NCBI GenBank assembly: GCA_016584495.1
Contig: WAID01000003.1
Coordinates: 5,164,501 to 5,228,500 of the forward strand
Direction of reading: 5' to 3'
DNA from: Celoporthe dispersa
Taxonomy: Eukaryota; Ascomycota; Sordariomycetes; Diaporthales; Cryphonectriaceae
DNA length: 64,000 nucleotides
Numbering within the stretch: the stretch's first letter is position 1; each line of letters begins with the position of its first letter. The notes under the pieces were generated by a model. It did not search any database. It was given only the letters and a program-made list of their open reading frames with translations, and was not told the origin of the DNA. The translations under genes and the position numbers were made by a program. Below, in pieces: positions 12,301-22,450 of this stretch.

Positions 12301-12773
12301 TTGAGGTCTACGGGCTGGTCTGGAGCTACATGCTCGCAGGGTGTCCCGCCGTCGTGGGCACACTGTGGGACGTCACGGACAAGGACATCGACCTGTACAC
12401 GGGCAGGCTGTATGAGGAGTGGGGGCTGGTGAAGAAGGGAACCTTCCAGGCCCACGTCGAGAGGCAAGCTGGCAAGGCTGCCGCCGCGGATGAGGCTGCT
12501 GCTGCTGCTTCTGCTGCTGCTGCGGGTGGTACCAGCAAGCGGGCGAGGTCAGCATCGCGCAAGAGAGGGCCACCGTCGGTGCCCTGCCAGGTGGACGAGG
12601 CGGGTGGGACGAGTGGTGAGCTTGTTTGCGGATATGGCGCTGCGTCCCTGCCGGAGGCCGTGGCCCTGGCGAGGAACTCGGGGGTCTGCAGGTTCAAGTA
12701 TCTAAATGCGGGCGCAGTCTGTGTGTACGGCATCCCTGTGTATGTCGATCGGGGCAGCGAGGATATGGCCTGA
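6309..12773 (+). CDS. ESP1: Separase (BimB/Cut1/Esp1 family cysteine endopeptidase)
   Basis: One uninterrupted exon of 6,465 bp encodes 2,154 residues. Separase cleaves the kleisin subunit of cohesin at anaphase onset and is held inactive by securin. The protease site is at the C-terminus: the catalytic His is H1960 in VLYMGHGGGAQYI and the catalytic Cys is C1987 in LLMGCSSGSLT, followed by GCPAVVGTLWDVTDKDIDLY. The preceding ~1,800 residues look like the helical-repeat superhelix of separases, with basic low-complexity segments near residues 110-160 and 1290-1360 that may be disordered linkers. Between the catalytic block and the conserved end (GVCRFKYLNAGAVCVYGIP) lies an Ala-rich, then Arg/Lys-rich insert of about 50 residues. 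Length is as expected for fungal separases. The frame is intact throughout. Confidence 0.95.
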   Translation: MASLQDQAATAKAAVASIATCTPATTVLLKALLLPDAADSSSKPTKDATTSKTARASTKTRQNGAASRTAGVKKAAGEEKPELSAKEKALVATHVINATLRSLGDAARTQVPPTPRRAAAAEGDVTKTPARRRIRRSNSAPMTPMRPRDLNTVSTSPEVTKKPAKPARPVPNASTGCLSTVECARVAFSALRCLEGAGKINLPDLQLEAGMSSLVGKLISLGLTEHAVKELRVLKRRLSELAGAEKKATKASPGVLSLAEILDFGNVNASGQTLHLVTATQMQVLRVLSNLNRPADIEAALPFLRGTNKASPVNLLLLSAESSEAEKLKAARQLETISQLFLALAPSISSAEDDTALEPRLSISPVSALELQTIALQTRLHWWKLAGHKEEVDKDILSPLSKCIAACARRTGAGGLPLYKTCLAAFNNTFDEICRQNLQPSRSLKSPLSSIYQILGRLAQDVGQHSDAMAWAEKNSRMMDRTRDSVAKCFSTSALLLAQRLRLVWKYPSEDGLLKEVLDGLQGPLRGDSAELDELLESLVLVRKSATHALVGNLTDDKGRKYQPGKDISEPLEALILQLPRFCLRWLGKRPSSADKTKEVLRYEQRRAVLGGSASAVLDSALMVAKTMIDEKRSAWDKLDPPLQDCLNLLDSLDGRASADPAGQNYAKVSHLYYMQHSSFVAVEPRPTKNGTTFAYVLKALRRSIDCVKDRPKREREKAQVQYKLERISELYKESGKSEHALASLQTLRGIHIEDGALAAVVQALKTLPPRKAWALDHDVESLAWSIRCITRLEKVPIDWTLYLEDPERLAALEFGFECAVSKKGTYMGLSDPAIATLLGLCPAELFPVRRLRILLRLLIANVGNEPQLRLIQEQVKAAASISDEADLGEDAGLKGSVAHMKALSASMIALARPTPDYEQLEKSISSWRTILDSCQDPADLAQRIDDLAGLLEHLQSIADAARLANRNTLLLDTLQLAADLGGQSMETHTALSLEISAALALQLTNLGQSTKAAAIFQQALQPSRQTQVRPHEDVVRFLLSHAEYFIEIGNIEKADELLHQAKEAGSAIDLSSRSRAHKLMMAHASLLWSAVALGRGDAPCALTHARNASRVLFQEWARLEQVTQEKLDNSTEESASKLDVSLSETTAESKNKTESPRIPGPEAWKLAYPVLKGLLFLSNTYAHLGMYQETVYYAEQAQKVAEAAESEAYLAECDSWLSLIFTRANKFEDALQSANKVEARLDRSESSGKLVGLCCQLSTIYREARDFESEKGMLEAAETMVKRMTGAETCGKDAAAKPPKVVAVEKKASSLPVREKPASTVRRARAPVTTRGPVSKAAPKKSVAANPTPATADTKAEHEDAHLMSIKASVLVEKAASKVHKNDWAGAWQLLREVRHSSRLAPHLLSELITTARYLLGQSMEQMARDAVCSVIQESPLSFPAVGVLSPDKADRFSLVKTSPARVLAASPTARETTKSASQGYLENLREARGYLLEAHALASTMGDGRQVHRILCTLQTVVILLSAASSSSRKAGVLGHPGYATCSVEMGRNLTWRREVKALLSEKSSGRAGLEWPGEIGSSETRRASLSPVVDITKFQREFIDIIPQGWSVISISLSDNKHDLCISKLQAGQSPFVIRLPLERAAAHDADNEVFNFHEGRVKLLDIIKRANATCHDKRDFSVKGAKTAWWAERQALDVELRELLEKIESDWLGGFKGIFSQHQRHPELVSKFHANFQNILDKHLPSRRHVRGKKTTKPAVSKVALDTRILELFIGLGDASREECDFDEMLNDLLYFVVDILQFNGERNAYDEIDFDTMVVETLDALHSYHADAKSLDAAGTRSHTILVLDKALHTFPWESMPCLQNLAVSRVPSLACLRRLILEQKPPSSGEKNGHHVPVNNGTYILNPSGDLKTTQATFETPLASSLHPSWTSIQKKAPTESEFETALASSDIVLYMGHGGGAQYIRNRQIRRLDKCRATTLLMGCSSGSLTNVGDFEVYGLVWSYMLAGCPAVVGTLWDVTDKDIDLYTGRLYEEWGLVKKGTFQAHVERQAGKAAAADEAAAAASAAAAGGTSKRARSASRKRGPPSVPCQVDEAGGTSGELVCGYGAASLPEAVALARNSGVCRFKYLNAGAVCVYGIPVYVDRGSEDMA

Positions 12774-15700
12774 GCCATGAGCTTTTCGTACGGGCTCGGA
12801 TTGGCCGGGACACTCTGCGCCCAAGCGAGGTTTCTAGGTGTTGGATGTACGCGTTGCGGTTGCGGTCACACACAGGGTGGACGGGGAGAGCACCAGGCAT
12901 CCAGGGAGGCTGCCTAGCTTGTGCAAAGGTGACACCCTGGAAGAGGGAGGACGTTGCCTTGTTAAGACTTGAGGATCAGCCATGACGCTAGCATAGCCTG
13001 CGAGTTTGGGTGTTTGTTCGGGGGAGGAGAGAGAGAGGTCCGGCCATGCTGCGGGATCCCTCCTCCCGCCCTTTTGTCTTTTTTCTTTTTCTTTATTTTT
13101 CCTTTCCTTCTTCCTTTTCTGTCATAGCATAGCATGTTGGATTCTCGAGGCGTTGGCCAGCGTCTTGTCTGCCTTGCGTCACTTGGTACAAGGGTGGGAA
13201 ATCTTGAGAAGAAAAAAAAAGAAAATGATTCTGTTGTCCTACGCGTCTACCTGACTGGTCCTTGCTGCTCGACGAAAATAAGTGGTCACCAGACGGGAGA
13301 GGTCTCGGCGGGCCCGTGAGGCCAGACGTGGTCATGCGTGACCCGGTCATGGTCATCCCAGATCCGGAATCGAGCCGAGTCTTGGGAGGGAGAGGTGGAG
13401 AGGTGGTGAGATGGATGGCTTAGCACTGAGCACAGTTGACGAGGGGATACATGGTGACACTGGGCAGAGAGAGAGAGAGAGGGAGGGAGGGAGGCTTCAC
13501 CAGGACAAAGGTATGAGACATGTCTATGCGTTGCTTGTGCAGGGAGGACAACTTGGGTTTACTGCTGTAAAGGCCTTGTCATCGCCCATTCGGGTACGGT
13601 GTGGGCAGGAGGAAGAAGAAGGAGAAAGAACAAGGAAGGCAAAAAGAAAAAGGGGGAGGGGTGCAACGGCCTGCTTGTCGTCGTCATTGTCCGCGTCGAG
13701 ACCAGGCTGTGCCTAGTTCATCTCTCCACGAGATACACCCACCCACCTGCTCGTCCCGTCTGCTCAGGCGATCAATGGCCTCGGTCATCGCGATTACGAC
13801 CGCCGTGTAAGCAGGCCCACGACCGTTCCTCCTCGCCTCTGATCTGGCGAACCCCCTTGGATCATCTCTGGTGCTGCTCTCCATACTTTACCCCTCTGTG
13901 ATACTGACCGTGCGCGCTGGCTCTCTGCCTCTTGTTCGTGTTGTTCACTGTGCTGTATCTTGTGCCTCCACCACGAGAACGGTCCGCGCAGGCACGGACT
14001 TCAGCCGGCTGCCAGCCTCTCGCTCGCAGCACCAGTAGGCCCCTCGACAGTCTGCAGACCTTGCTCGCCTCGCCTTGGCCTGCGAGCACGACTGGAGAAG
14101 GGAAAGAGAGGTTCCACGCATGGTTCGCCCTCCGATGCCTGCCTCACATACTACCACCTATATGAATTTAACATACCTCCCATACCTAAGATCCAACCGG
14201 AATATTTGGTGGTTTTTTTTTAAAAAAAAAAAGGTAAATTCGAGACAGAGGGATCCACTTCAGGAAAGCTAGTTAGGTGTATCTATCTGGGTTCGTTTTC
14301 CTTCCCGGTCTGGACTGTGGCGCACAAGAGTCACATGTCCACATGCAGGGAATTGGGAAGGCAAAAAGTCCTGCGGCCAGCCTTTGGAGCGGAGGGGGAG
14401 GAGGAGGAGGAGGAAACTGTCGTGCGAAAGGAAGGACTGGTGGACAAGAGTCATGCTTGGTGCGAAGGTGAGAGTAATGATTGTAGAACGGAGGATGGTT
14501 AGCATGGGGTTTCTGTTCAGCTCGAGGGCAGAGAAGAAAACTTTGGGCATCGGGGGCAACAGGTTCCCCATTTGTCCCTTATGCACAATGGCTCCCTTAT
14601 ATTATCATGTCTGTCTACTTGGCCGTGTTCTGTGAGTACTTGTCTGGTTGAGGCGAGGACGGCTCGCTGGTCAGCTGGTTCGTGACTGACGGTGTGCATC
14701 TTGATAGCCCAAGACGAAGGTAAAAACCGTCAGTCTATAGGACACGGACTACAGACAGAAGTCTGATCTCTGTTGCCGACGCCAGACGTAAGTGTGAAGT
14801 TCGACGTCAGGCTCTGATGAGCTGGCATCATTCACACCACAGCCTGGTGCTGTCATTGCGTAACCGGCCGGGCCCAGTGAAGAACTACAGGTTTTCTGTC
14901 ACACTGCCGAAGAAATTCATTATGGCGCTGTGCTGCCCTTGGAAACCTGCAGCCCAAAGGAGGTAGCCGGCCTCGCGCTCGGGGGCCTTTCTGCATCTGG
15001 TGCAGGTGAGGCTGGCAAGGTTGTTTGACCTTGGAGCCACTAGCATCACGAAGATGATTCGATATCACGTAGTATCCCGACATGTCCCTGGTCCCATCTT
15101 CTTTCGTTATCTGTCGTGTACGAAGACGCCCGTGTCCTGCCAGCACCGTAAAACAAGTCGACCACTCACAGGGCTGCGAAGGAGTGGCCTAGAGAGACGT
15201 ACAACCTCCTCAAGGCCCGCGCTGGCCCACCGCAGCGCCGCGAGGCCAGGCAGCCATCCGGGCCCGTACATACAGCTCGCCACCACCAAGCTCGGCTGAT
15301 GACTCTGGCTGTGCGACGTGAGAGGTCAGACTGTTGTCAGGCTGATGCGGTGCGACAGAAGACACAGAAGCATCCAACCACCTATCCATCCATCCCTGGC
15401 ATGCATCCTCGCAAGCCTCCTCTTCCCTTCTCGCCCGCACAACACAGTCGATCGATCAGGGTCTCGATCCCCCGTCCCCACCCGGTCTCGGCTACTGCGT
15501 GTTTTCAGCGACGGCGCCCCCTGCACCCGTGCCCGTGAGTGGACCCCATGCTCGGCTGGGGGTGCATGCTGCTGTGTGATGTCTAGAGCGCGGGAGGGGG
15601 GAGAGGAGAGAGAGAGAGAGAGAATGAATCAAACGCAGTTCGCCTTTTCCTTCTCTCGCTTCCAGGGGGGAGGGACGGGATGTTAGACTGGGCTCTATGC

Positions 15701-18700
15701 AGCTTGTTTTTCCTTGTCGTCGAAGCGGTGTAACGAAAGCAGAGCAGCGCTGATGAGAGGTAGGGGACAGGAGAAGTCTTTCCTCCCAGGTGCCCGAGGC
15801 GGAAAGAATAGACTCGCTTAGATGGGAAAAGCAAGGTGCGGGTTGTGATGAGTGCTGTTCTGTTTTTTTTCTTCTTTTCTTTTCTTTTTCTTGTCTTCTC
15901 TCTCTCTGGTTTATTCTTCTCTTGTCTCTCTCTTTTCTCCTGCCACGACAATACTAAACTTTGATCAACGTCGGTGGGTGTTTGACTTAGGAAGCACAGA
16001 ACAACACTTGCTGGGACGGTCAGGAGATGCAGCCTCACCACTGCTGGCAAGGTTGCACAGTCTCGTGAGCTCCTGCCGAGGGTCGAAAGTGATCTTGTCT
16101 CTTGGGAAAGAAGCTTCGAGGTAACTGCACCCTTCCAGCCCTGAAGAGCTCCCAGTTGTCATGACGCAACAGGGAATAGGCTTGGTTAGCTAGACCGCCT
16201 TAAACCCACCCTACGCAATCTCGTCTAGACTAGTAAAAGAAAAAAAAAAAGGAAAAAAAGCATCTTCGTTGACTCAATCGCTGGAACTTGAAACTGTAGA
16301 AGAGTTAGCCCCAGCAGTGGTTGGCTGGTCCTCTCAAGGTCCAAGGCTGCATGTAATACCCTCGTAACGGCACACAACATCCGATGCAAGTCACCTGTAC
16401 CTCCACAAGGACCCGCTTTCCATAGCAGGCCGTACATAGTAGAGGTATCTCAAAATAGAGCTAGAACAGGAATAACAACGGCAGGAGTAAGAAAGGAAAA
16501 AAAAGAAGAAAAAAAAAGACATTCTGAAGTGGGTGTTGTAGCGGAGGAGGACGTTACAGTTCGCACGCATGCACGCACGACAGCCATACGACCGCTGCAG
16601 ACTATCCTGAATACCACAGAAATAGGGACGAGCAATACGGCCGGCGTACGAGGGGGGCGGGGGGAATGGTCAAGGTGAGACGTGTGTGCGGTCTCTCAAC
16701 CGACAGGCTAGCAGCCGTCTGGTTCCAAAAAAAGAAGAAGGAGAGGAAATGATAGGTGGGCGACTACCATGGGTGTAGTACGTATTGTAATATAGATGAA
16801 GCACGCTGGACGGCTGCAAGCCAAAAGGAAAGAAGAAAAAAACTAAGAAGAAAGCAGCGGTGGCTCCTTGTCAATATGTGGATTCAGCTGCGTGGTTCAC
16901 AGTACATACCACAGTACAGCCTATCTAAGTAAGTAGCAGTACCGAATTAAACCCCCATGCCAGGGGGAAGAAGAAGAAGAAGAAGAAGAAGAAGCTGGCT
17001 AGAAAAATTGACGACCCGTTGCTGTGACTGTGCAGGGATGCAAGTGTGCTGACGCAGGTGCAGACGCGTACCGGGGCTCGAACAGTCGATTTTTCTTCTT
17101 TTTCCTCTTTTCTTTTTTTCTTCTTCTCGAGAACCTTTTCTTTTTTTCCCATTTCATTTTCCACTAATGTTTTCCCCATTTCCTCCCCTCCTCTTCTTTT
17201 ACTCTCTCCTTGCTCTTGTCCTGAAAGTAATGCAAAGCCGAGACCTCAGATACGGACAAGGGAGGGTAAAGCTTTCGCCATAAGGCCATGAAAGGGGCCC
17301 CGTGGGCTGATGTGACGTCTGCTGCCCGTTTGGGGGTCGAGCGCTCACAGGCACCGCACGCCAAGGGCAACCCGCCCGGTCAGGAGCTTAAAAAGCGGAG
17401 ATGGGAGAGGGCGTGGCAAGGACAGAAACAAGCCTTAGCAATGCCACCAAGCAATGCCTCAGCCCGGGCAAAAGGGCCCTTGGGATCTTCACCACTAGAA
17501 CCACGGTTGCGACCGAACGTTCTCTGACGTTGCTGATTAGGGCTATGATATGCTTGGGAAGGGCAAAAGGGTATAAAAAATTAAATAAAAAAAAAGAAGA
17601 AAAAAAAAGACAGAGAGCGGAATAGGGAGAGAGAGAGAGAGAGACTTGATCTGGACTGGTGATTTGTCCTGTCGCCGAAGCCATTCAAATAGATGGTGGT
17701 CCTGAAACTTGAGGCTTGAGGCTGAAAGACTCAACAGTTGAACGTGTGGGTCTAGACAAGTCAGTCTCTTAGATATTGGCACGAGTAGGCACAAATAAGT
17801 AAGACATGAACGCCATGGCTGCTGTGCAGTACAGAAGCCCCCCCCCCCCCCAGGCTGAGACAGCCCTCTGCCTGCAGCAGACTGCGCCAGCAACGGATAA
17901 GAATGAATTCAACCGCGAGATTAGGCAAGTTCCGTCTGGCCGCCAAGTGATCTTCCACGGACAGTAACTGGCTGGCCAGGTGCTACTGGCTGCCCGACTC
18001 GACCTTTCGTCCCCTTCCGTCCTCTGCTGTGCCTCCGTCCCAGTTTGGACGGACGCGCTACCAAGCCAAGGCCTTGATCTTCGGGGAAAGGGCCCCCAAG
18101 CGGTGGTAGTGCAGAACTGGGGAACCGACGGGTCGGATCACACCTCTAAAAAAGAATTCCTCAGTCTGATGCGTCCTTTACTCGCCAGGCTACTCCTACG
18201 GCTTGCTGCTCGCTACTCTACATGGGATGGGTTGTATGCACGATATTGTACGAAGAACCAGGATACCCCGCACAAACCGACTGAAACATACCATACTAGT
18301 GAATGCCATCCTTACCCTTAAAGGTAGAACCTGGGGTAAGGTGGGGCCGACTAGGGAGAGAGGGTGGAGGTTGATTGGCGTTATGTAAGCCTTTGGCAGG
18401 GCATCTACCGCAAGGACCGCCACGGACCGCCCTCAACCACCGCCCCCCCTCCCTGTGTGTAAGCCACCAAGTATTCCCCCATCACGCACTCCCTGGCCCA
18501 TCACCCACCGACCGTCATCTTATTTCATACCTTCATGCGCTGGATCCTACATTGTCGGGTCACCACGCCTGCTAAAAAGTGCTGATCATTACTTTTCGAG
18601 CGGTCTACAGACTCGATAGCACCCTTACCGGGGGGGCGGAAAGTAGGGGGGTGTGGGCCGTGAAATGTTCTTGCCAAAATATGGCTACACATTGATATGA

Positions 18701-20652
18701 CAGCGTAGAGTCAAGATTGTGTTACAAATTCGAGTCGCAGCCCCGCTTCCAGGGTCTTCTCGCATCTCCCCCCCAGAAAAAAAACCAAAAAATCTCGTGG
18801 TCATGGGCCATATTCCTTCGACAATAGTGCTAGATACCGTGTGGTCGGTCCATCCTCTGCTGGAGAGCCGTCATGAGTTCTAAGATCAGGTCAGGTCTTG
18901 GGTACTCCTCTCACAGCTTACTAGGGACTCACCTGTGGCGTTTTCTAGACACCAGCCCCATAGAGCCGCAAGCTTGGCATTGTATGTTTTCATACTACAG
19001 GTGAACCTATCGTGCTGGCAGGCCCCATGCATGGCGCACGCAAGACATTGTTTTGGCATACGGACACTTTTCGGTTCGTTTGGGCACACACTATCTTGTG
19101 CATACGCGATCATGACGTTGCCTTGAGATGACAAATCATTGAGTCCTTAAGCTTGATCTATAGTATTCTCGAAGCGATCTGACGTGTGCTTCTGCAGCAG
19201 CTCACGCCTTGGCAGGCCCAGAAGACGACAGTCTATCCTGACAGCATCGAGCTTGTCATTTCGGGCAAGGACCGTACTGCAAAACCCTCTCTACCGTTTG
19301 CAGTGTAGAGTAAACCTCGGAAGGATGATCCCTATGCGCTCACTCTTCCCTGGGATGCCTAAATGCAGCTGACTACGCGTGGGAATAGCACCGGTCTGGG
19401 CAGCGCGAAGACGTCAACGTGCCCACAGCTGCGGCCATGGCAGTCCAGCGCCTCGGATGTCGGTGCTATGTATCAGCGGGCTGGGAGGAGTGTAGGTGCA
19501 TGAATCATCCTTGCGGTTTTGCCCGCCTGCGATGGCCAATCAGCCGACAGTCGGACCTGGTGCCTGACTTGTCGAATTGACACGCGATGGTCTGTACCTC
19601 GACCCGAGTACTCTCGAGGAAATATCGACGGCTCGAAGGTGAAAGCGATGCCGATGAATCTAGGAAGCATGACCCTGGACCACATAATGAGGACCATTCC
19701 TCCATAAGAAAATGGAGGAGGAGGAAAAAACAAGGAAGAAAAAAAAAGTTGCTTGTGACAGCCTCTAGGGTCTCACTCTATACCCACCCTAAGAGAACAC
19801 GACGGGGCTGCTGTCTGTCCCGTCGCAATGAGCGCCGATCCCGTTATTGCGTGCTCGAGAACGAACGTGAGGGTGCAGTTGCTCGTAAAGCCATGCAACT
19901 AGCGTCTTCTAGAGAAAGACCAACTACGATGGTACCGCAGAGAATTCTCCGACCCTCCCAAGTAGGTAGAGGAGTCCCCAAGGTGCGGGCAGAACAAAGT
20001 ACTGCACAGAGAAGAGAGAGCACGCGTTGTCGGATCTGGGTTCAGCTTCGCGACACTGAGGCGCCGCCGCCATCTTGCTTGGAAATTTCAATCTTTTTTT
20101 TTTATATATATGTTATGTTTCTGCTATACAACTATAGACCAATCGATGCTGCGGAATTGCTTGTTCATCGGTACCAGACCGCACCAGATCACTAATGTAG
20201 ATCCGGCCGAGACTGAACCATTCTCAAGGCTGGATGGTGATCTCTCTTGGCTTATTACCGAGATACGTGTGGCATGTCGGTCAGTTTAGATGGCCTGTCA
20301 ATGTTATCTCGTGTGTATTATCAAGTCGTCTCTTTTTTTTTTCCTTCAAACTTTTTACTTGTTTTTTCTTCTTCTTTCTTTCCTGCCCTTCTCATTTCGC
20401 TGTTGTGGTCGTCGTTGCTTTTTTCTGCCAGGGGGGGCCAGGCCAATCAAACTAACCCAGGCGCCTGTAAGTAAATCATCCCGTGCCGGTTAGCGTCCGC
20501 CTCCCCCCTCCCTGGCTCTACAGTACTGCTTCTGAACAGTGGTGTGCACGGCCATAGACCCCAGTACGGACGGTCTCGCTAGCCCTGTCCAGCGCTAGCC
20601 AGTGGGGAGAGATCCTGTGCGGGCCTTTATTGCCTGTATGTAGGGTGTCTGT

Positions 20653-20680
20653 CACACACACACACACACACACACACACC
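20653..20680. repeat. CA dinucleotide microsatellite
   Basis: About 14 perfect CA units in the gene-free stretch upstream of the Zn2Cys6 factor. Confidence 0.9.
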
Positions 20681-21210
20681 CTCCCGCCCGCCATCCAACG
20701 ACAAGCAGGTCGCGACCGGTGATGATGGCGATTCATTGGTTGGGGCTATTCACCCCTCCCGGCTCTCCTCGGAGTGATAAAAACCAGGTTGCTTTATTCT
20801 TCTTTATCCGGGATCGAGGCGTGGTAAGGGTTTTCTTCTCTTCTTCTTTTTGTTTCTTTTCTTTTCTCCACTTCTCCTTCTCTCCTCGCCTCTGCTCTCA
20901 ACAGAAGAGGAGGGGAAAGTGAATCAGAACCTCGGGAGCAGCATCCACCCACGCGTGATGTTCTGTAGCAGGGAGACTGCTCGTACGCACATACACACCA
21001 AGAAACCCTCCCCCCCTCCCACACTAGAGGTTCCCCGCATGGTTGGGGTGGTCAGGCAGGTACCTGCTATAGAGACGATGTACTTCTCCTCCCCCCACTC
21101 TTGACCGCCGAGACGGGTCATCCGGCGAGGCCTCGCCCTGTTCGCCCCCCCTTCCTAGCGAGACCTCAAGGAACGGGCGGAACGTGCAGGTGCAGACTGC
21201 AGATTTCAGA

Positions 21211-21260
21211 AGCACAGCACAGCACAGCACAGCACAGCACAGCACAGTACAGCACAGCAC
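21211..21260. repeat. AGCAC pentanucleotide tandem repeat
   Basis: Ten head-to-tail copies of AGCAC, nine perfect and one with C changed to T (AGTAC). It is the only pentamer array of this length in the window. Confidence 0.9.
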
Positions 21261-22221
21261 GAGAGCCAAGCACAGCAACAGTCGATTAGTTGCTGTCACC
21301 AACCTCTCCCTGGCTGGGGTGCCCCTTGTTCACCTCCCTGCCACGCTGCTTCTACTGCAGCGCCTGTGCGTTGCGCTGCAGGACGTGGCTTCCTTATGTA
21401 CGACCATAGTGCTACTAAACGTTAGCAGGGACAGGGAATGCTGTGAGGACAGGGGGTGGGTGGGCTGTGGAGAAGGTGAGAAGTCTCCCCCCCGGTCCCC
21501 TCCTTCCTCGGCACTGGGGCAGTACTGTGCAGGGGGGGAGGAGGAGGAGAAGGAACAGTACAGTATAGTGCAGCCTGTACTTAGTAGTACTATGATTTTC
21601 CGGTGCCCACCAAGTTCTGCCAGTGTCCAACCAACCAGATCCTCTTCATTATCCACTCACCCAGAGTTGCTGTCTCCTCCCCCAGAATTACCGCCAGTTT
21701 TCCTCTCCCAAGTCTCGCGCCTCGACGATCGACAGGAAGTAAGTAGTATTTATCGTGTTTTTTCCCAGTCGCGCTGAGCCTTTCCTGGGCTGGTCGTACT
21801 CTGCGTGCGGACTCTCTGGCCTGGGTGAAGCATCCGAACGTTTTCCCTGCCTCTCTTCTTCCCCTCTCTCTCTTCTTTATTATTGAATTTTTTTATCAAG
21901 ATTTTCACGCTTCTTCTTCTTTCTCTCCTGAACATTTCTTTTGGGGCTTATTCTCTGGTATTTAACCCCCCCCCCATTGTGCGATTCCGGGGAATGGGCG
22001 TAAGTTCTCGTCCCCAACTCCTCTCGACTCTTGTCACGAAGCAACACCGTCACCAGGGGTGGGACCAGCTTCCATACCTAGCCTGTCCTCGGTGGGAGGT
22101 GGCTCGACATCCTCTTCATCGCATTGCCATTGCACCCACCCACCTACCCACCCACACACACACTCTTAGCCTGCGAGAGGCCCATTCGAGGTCAGCCTAA
22201 GGGACGGCCTGCGTCTGCTCT

Positions 22222-22222
22222 G

Positions 22223-22255
<33 letters not shown>

Positions 22256-22256
22256 C
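22222..22256. repeat. Compound CT/GT microsatellite in the leader of the Zn2Cys6 factor
   Basis: A run of about nine CT units passes directly into about eight GT units, roughly 200 bp before the start codon of the transcription factor, so probably in its 5' untranslated region. Confidence 0.85.
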
Positions 22257-22450
22257 TCGCTTCCCCCAACCCGGCGTGGGATCCGGAGCAGAAAGCTGGC
22301 CAGCTCTCCGAGGCGTCGCCGATTCGAGAGACGGCCCCTCAGGCAACCCTGCAGATGCTCTCCTCTTTTAATCCGACCACCCACAACCTAAACCTGCCTG
22401 GCCGTTGATCAGCAAAGTCCTTGCAGGTTGCTACTCCATTAGCAAGCGAG

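Larger units (their letters stand above)
12774..22450. other. 9.7-kb stretch without a recognisable gene; right part is upstream region of the Zn2Cys6 factor
   Basis: I read both strands and found no ORF with family-like sequence, no tRNA, rRNA or snRNA, and no transposon ends or transposase. The sequence is a patchwork of A/T runs, purine and pyrimidine tracts and microsatellites (for example 20653-20680, 21211-21260 and 22222-22256). The right end must hold the promoter and 5' leader of the transcription factor. Non-coding RNAs or short uORFs are possible but cannot be supported by reading alone. Confidence 0.6.

Noticed and set aside
19587..20195. A 202-codon ATG-initiated ORF in the first gene-free stretch.
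   Set aside because: The translation is very basic and patchy, includes Phe/Tyr runs from a T/A tract, and resembles no family. Length alone is within chance for this much sequence.
12774..22450. Decayed transposon or RIP-mutated repeat.
   Set aside because: I found no terminal repeats, no transposase-like fragments in any frame and no sustained AT-rich block; a repeat-library search would be needed to exclude an old remnant.
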